From Rhodoferax sp. BLA1 (GTDB taxonomy: Bacteria > Pseudomonadota > Gammaproteobacteria > Burkholderiales > Burkholderiaceae_C): DNA of 64,000 bases. The stretch is taken from positions 62,001-126,000 of the forward strand of contig NZ_SZVI01000009.1 of NCBI RefSeq assembly GCF_013416775.1, given 5' to 3'. Position 1 is the first letter of the stretch, and each line of letters starts with the position of its first letter. Of the stretch, positions 63,391-64,000 are shown piece after piece. Both the position numbers and the translations under genes were made by a program. The notes below the pieces were generated by a model. It did not search any database. It was not told where the DNA came from and saw only the letters and a list, made by a program, of their open reading frames with translations.

Positions 63391-64000
63391 ATGAATCGCG
63401 AAATGTTAATGTTGGTAGACGCCATTTCACGTGAGAAAAACGTGGAACGTGACGTGGTGTTTGGCGCGGTTGAGGCGGCGCTGGCCCAGGCCACAAAGAA
63501 GCTTTACGCGGGCGATGTGGATATTCGTGTGTCCCTGAATCGTGATACCGGTGTCTATGAGACCTTCCGGCGCTGGCACGTGGTGCCCGATGAGGCTGGT
63601 TTGCAACTGCCCGACCAGGAAATTTTGCTGTTTGAGGCGCTTGAGCAGATTCCTGACATCGAGGTGGATGAGTACATTGAAGAGACCATCGAGTCGGTGC
63701 CGATTGGCCGTATTGGCGCGATGGCTGCCAAGCAGGTCATCCTGCAAAAAATCCGCGATGCCGAGCGCGAAATGTTGCTCAACGACTTCATGTCGCGTGG
63801 TGACAAGATTTTTGTGGGCACCGTCAAACGCATGGATAAGGGTGACCTGATTGTGGAATCGGGTCGTGTGGAAGGCCGTTTGCGACGTGGCGAGATGATC
63901 CCCAAAGAAAATTTCCGCACTGGCGACCGGGTGCGCGCCATGATCATGGAAGTGGATCTGACCCTGCGTGGTGCGCCCATTGTGCTGTCGCGTTCGGCGC
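63391..64000 (+). CDS. nusA: transcription termination/antitermination factor NusA (partial, 3' end outside window)
   Basis: The first 203 codons are present: the NusA N-terminal domain ([39 protein letters not shown]) and the start of S1 ([45 protein letters not shown]). Binds RNA polymerase and modulates pausing. It follows rimP by 17 bp, with AGGAG upstream. Confidence 0.95.
   Translation, partial: MNREMLMLVDAISREKNVERDVVFGAVEAALAQATKKLYAGDVDIRVSLNRDTGVYETFRRWHVVPDEAGLQLPDQEILLFEALEQIPDIEVDEYIEETIESVPIGRIGAMAAKQVILQKIRDAEREMLLNDFMSRGDKIFVGTVKRMDKGDLIVESGRVEGRLRRGEMIPKENFRTGDRVRAMIMEVDLTLRGAPIVLSRSA

Noticed and set aside
1..64000. CRISPR arrays, rRNA genes, retron or DGR features
   Set aside because: No regularly spaced repeats, rRNA or reverse transcriptase were found on reading through the window.

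Overview
The window looks like a chromosomal segment of a betaproteobacterium of the order Burkholderiales, most likely a Comamonadaceae member (Rhodoferax/Polaromonas/Acidovorax-like). This rests on the housekeeping order lptG-lptF / pepA-holC, yejABEF and rimP-nusA, on protein character, and on a short hairpin repeat of a type I associate with that family. Genus assignment is inference; no search was run.

Layout. 1-1200 and about 43365-64000 are ordinary chromosome. Between them lies a genomic island of about 42.2 kb (about 1201-43361) inserted inside a PLP-dependent (methionine-type) aminotransferase gene. The 5' half of that gene is at 43365-43970 and the 3' half at 655-1200, both on the minus strand. 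They join in frame at a single Tyr codon when the island is removed. The island carries, 0.3 kb inside its left end, a complete diverged homologue of the gene it breaks (1493-2656, about 75 percent identical by eye over the 3' half). It therefore probably restores the function it destroys. The right end holds six overlapping genes on the minus strand: three large tyrosine recombinases, two small coiled-coil proteins and a RecD2-like helicase (43301 to 34451). This is probably the transposition/integration module, broadly reminiscent of Tn554-type elements but larger.

Cargo, left to right: aminotransferase copy; toxin-antitoxin-like pair (HTH-ImmA/IrrE peptidase plus DUF4411-type PIN protein); HNH-like protein and KfrA-like DNA-binding protein divergent from a fourth tyrosine recombinase; integrase pseudogene; ftrABCD ferrous-iron uptake operon with a possible Fur box; a 4.2 kb lead-resistance unit pbrR/pbrA-pbrBC bounded by 38 bp Tn3-family inverted repeats and a 5 bp target duplication; a metal/envelope module (CzcI-like protein, LspA, DsbB, DsbA-like protein, L,D-transpeptidase, PCu(A)C chaperone, cadR/cadA, zinc-ribbon proteins, TPR protein, M23 peptidase); a YnfA-like membrane protein; a decayed arsenic locus; a His-rich EamA transporter; a truncated Tn3 transposase butted against a truncated hsdR; and a small XRE regulator next to the recombination module. 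Two related 96-97 bp direct repeats (1345-1440 and 34372-34468) bracket the cargo.

How the genes work together: most cargo handles divalent metals (Fe import; Pb/Cd/Zn export; Cu chaperoning; possible metal buffering by His-rich proteins) or maintains envelope proteins and peptidoglycan (LspA, Dsb pair, L,D-transpeptidase, M23). The right flank is chromosomal: cysB-like regulator and broken aminotransferase, LPS export (lptFG), pepA-holC, a branched-chain amino acid binding protein, tRNA-Ser(GGA), rhomboid protease, stomatin/NfeD pair, an amino acid decarboxylase, fabI, the yej peptide transporter, and the start of rimP-nusA.
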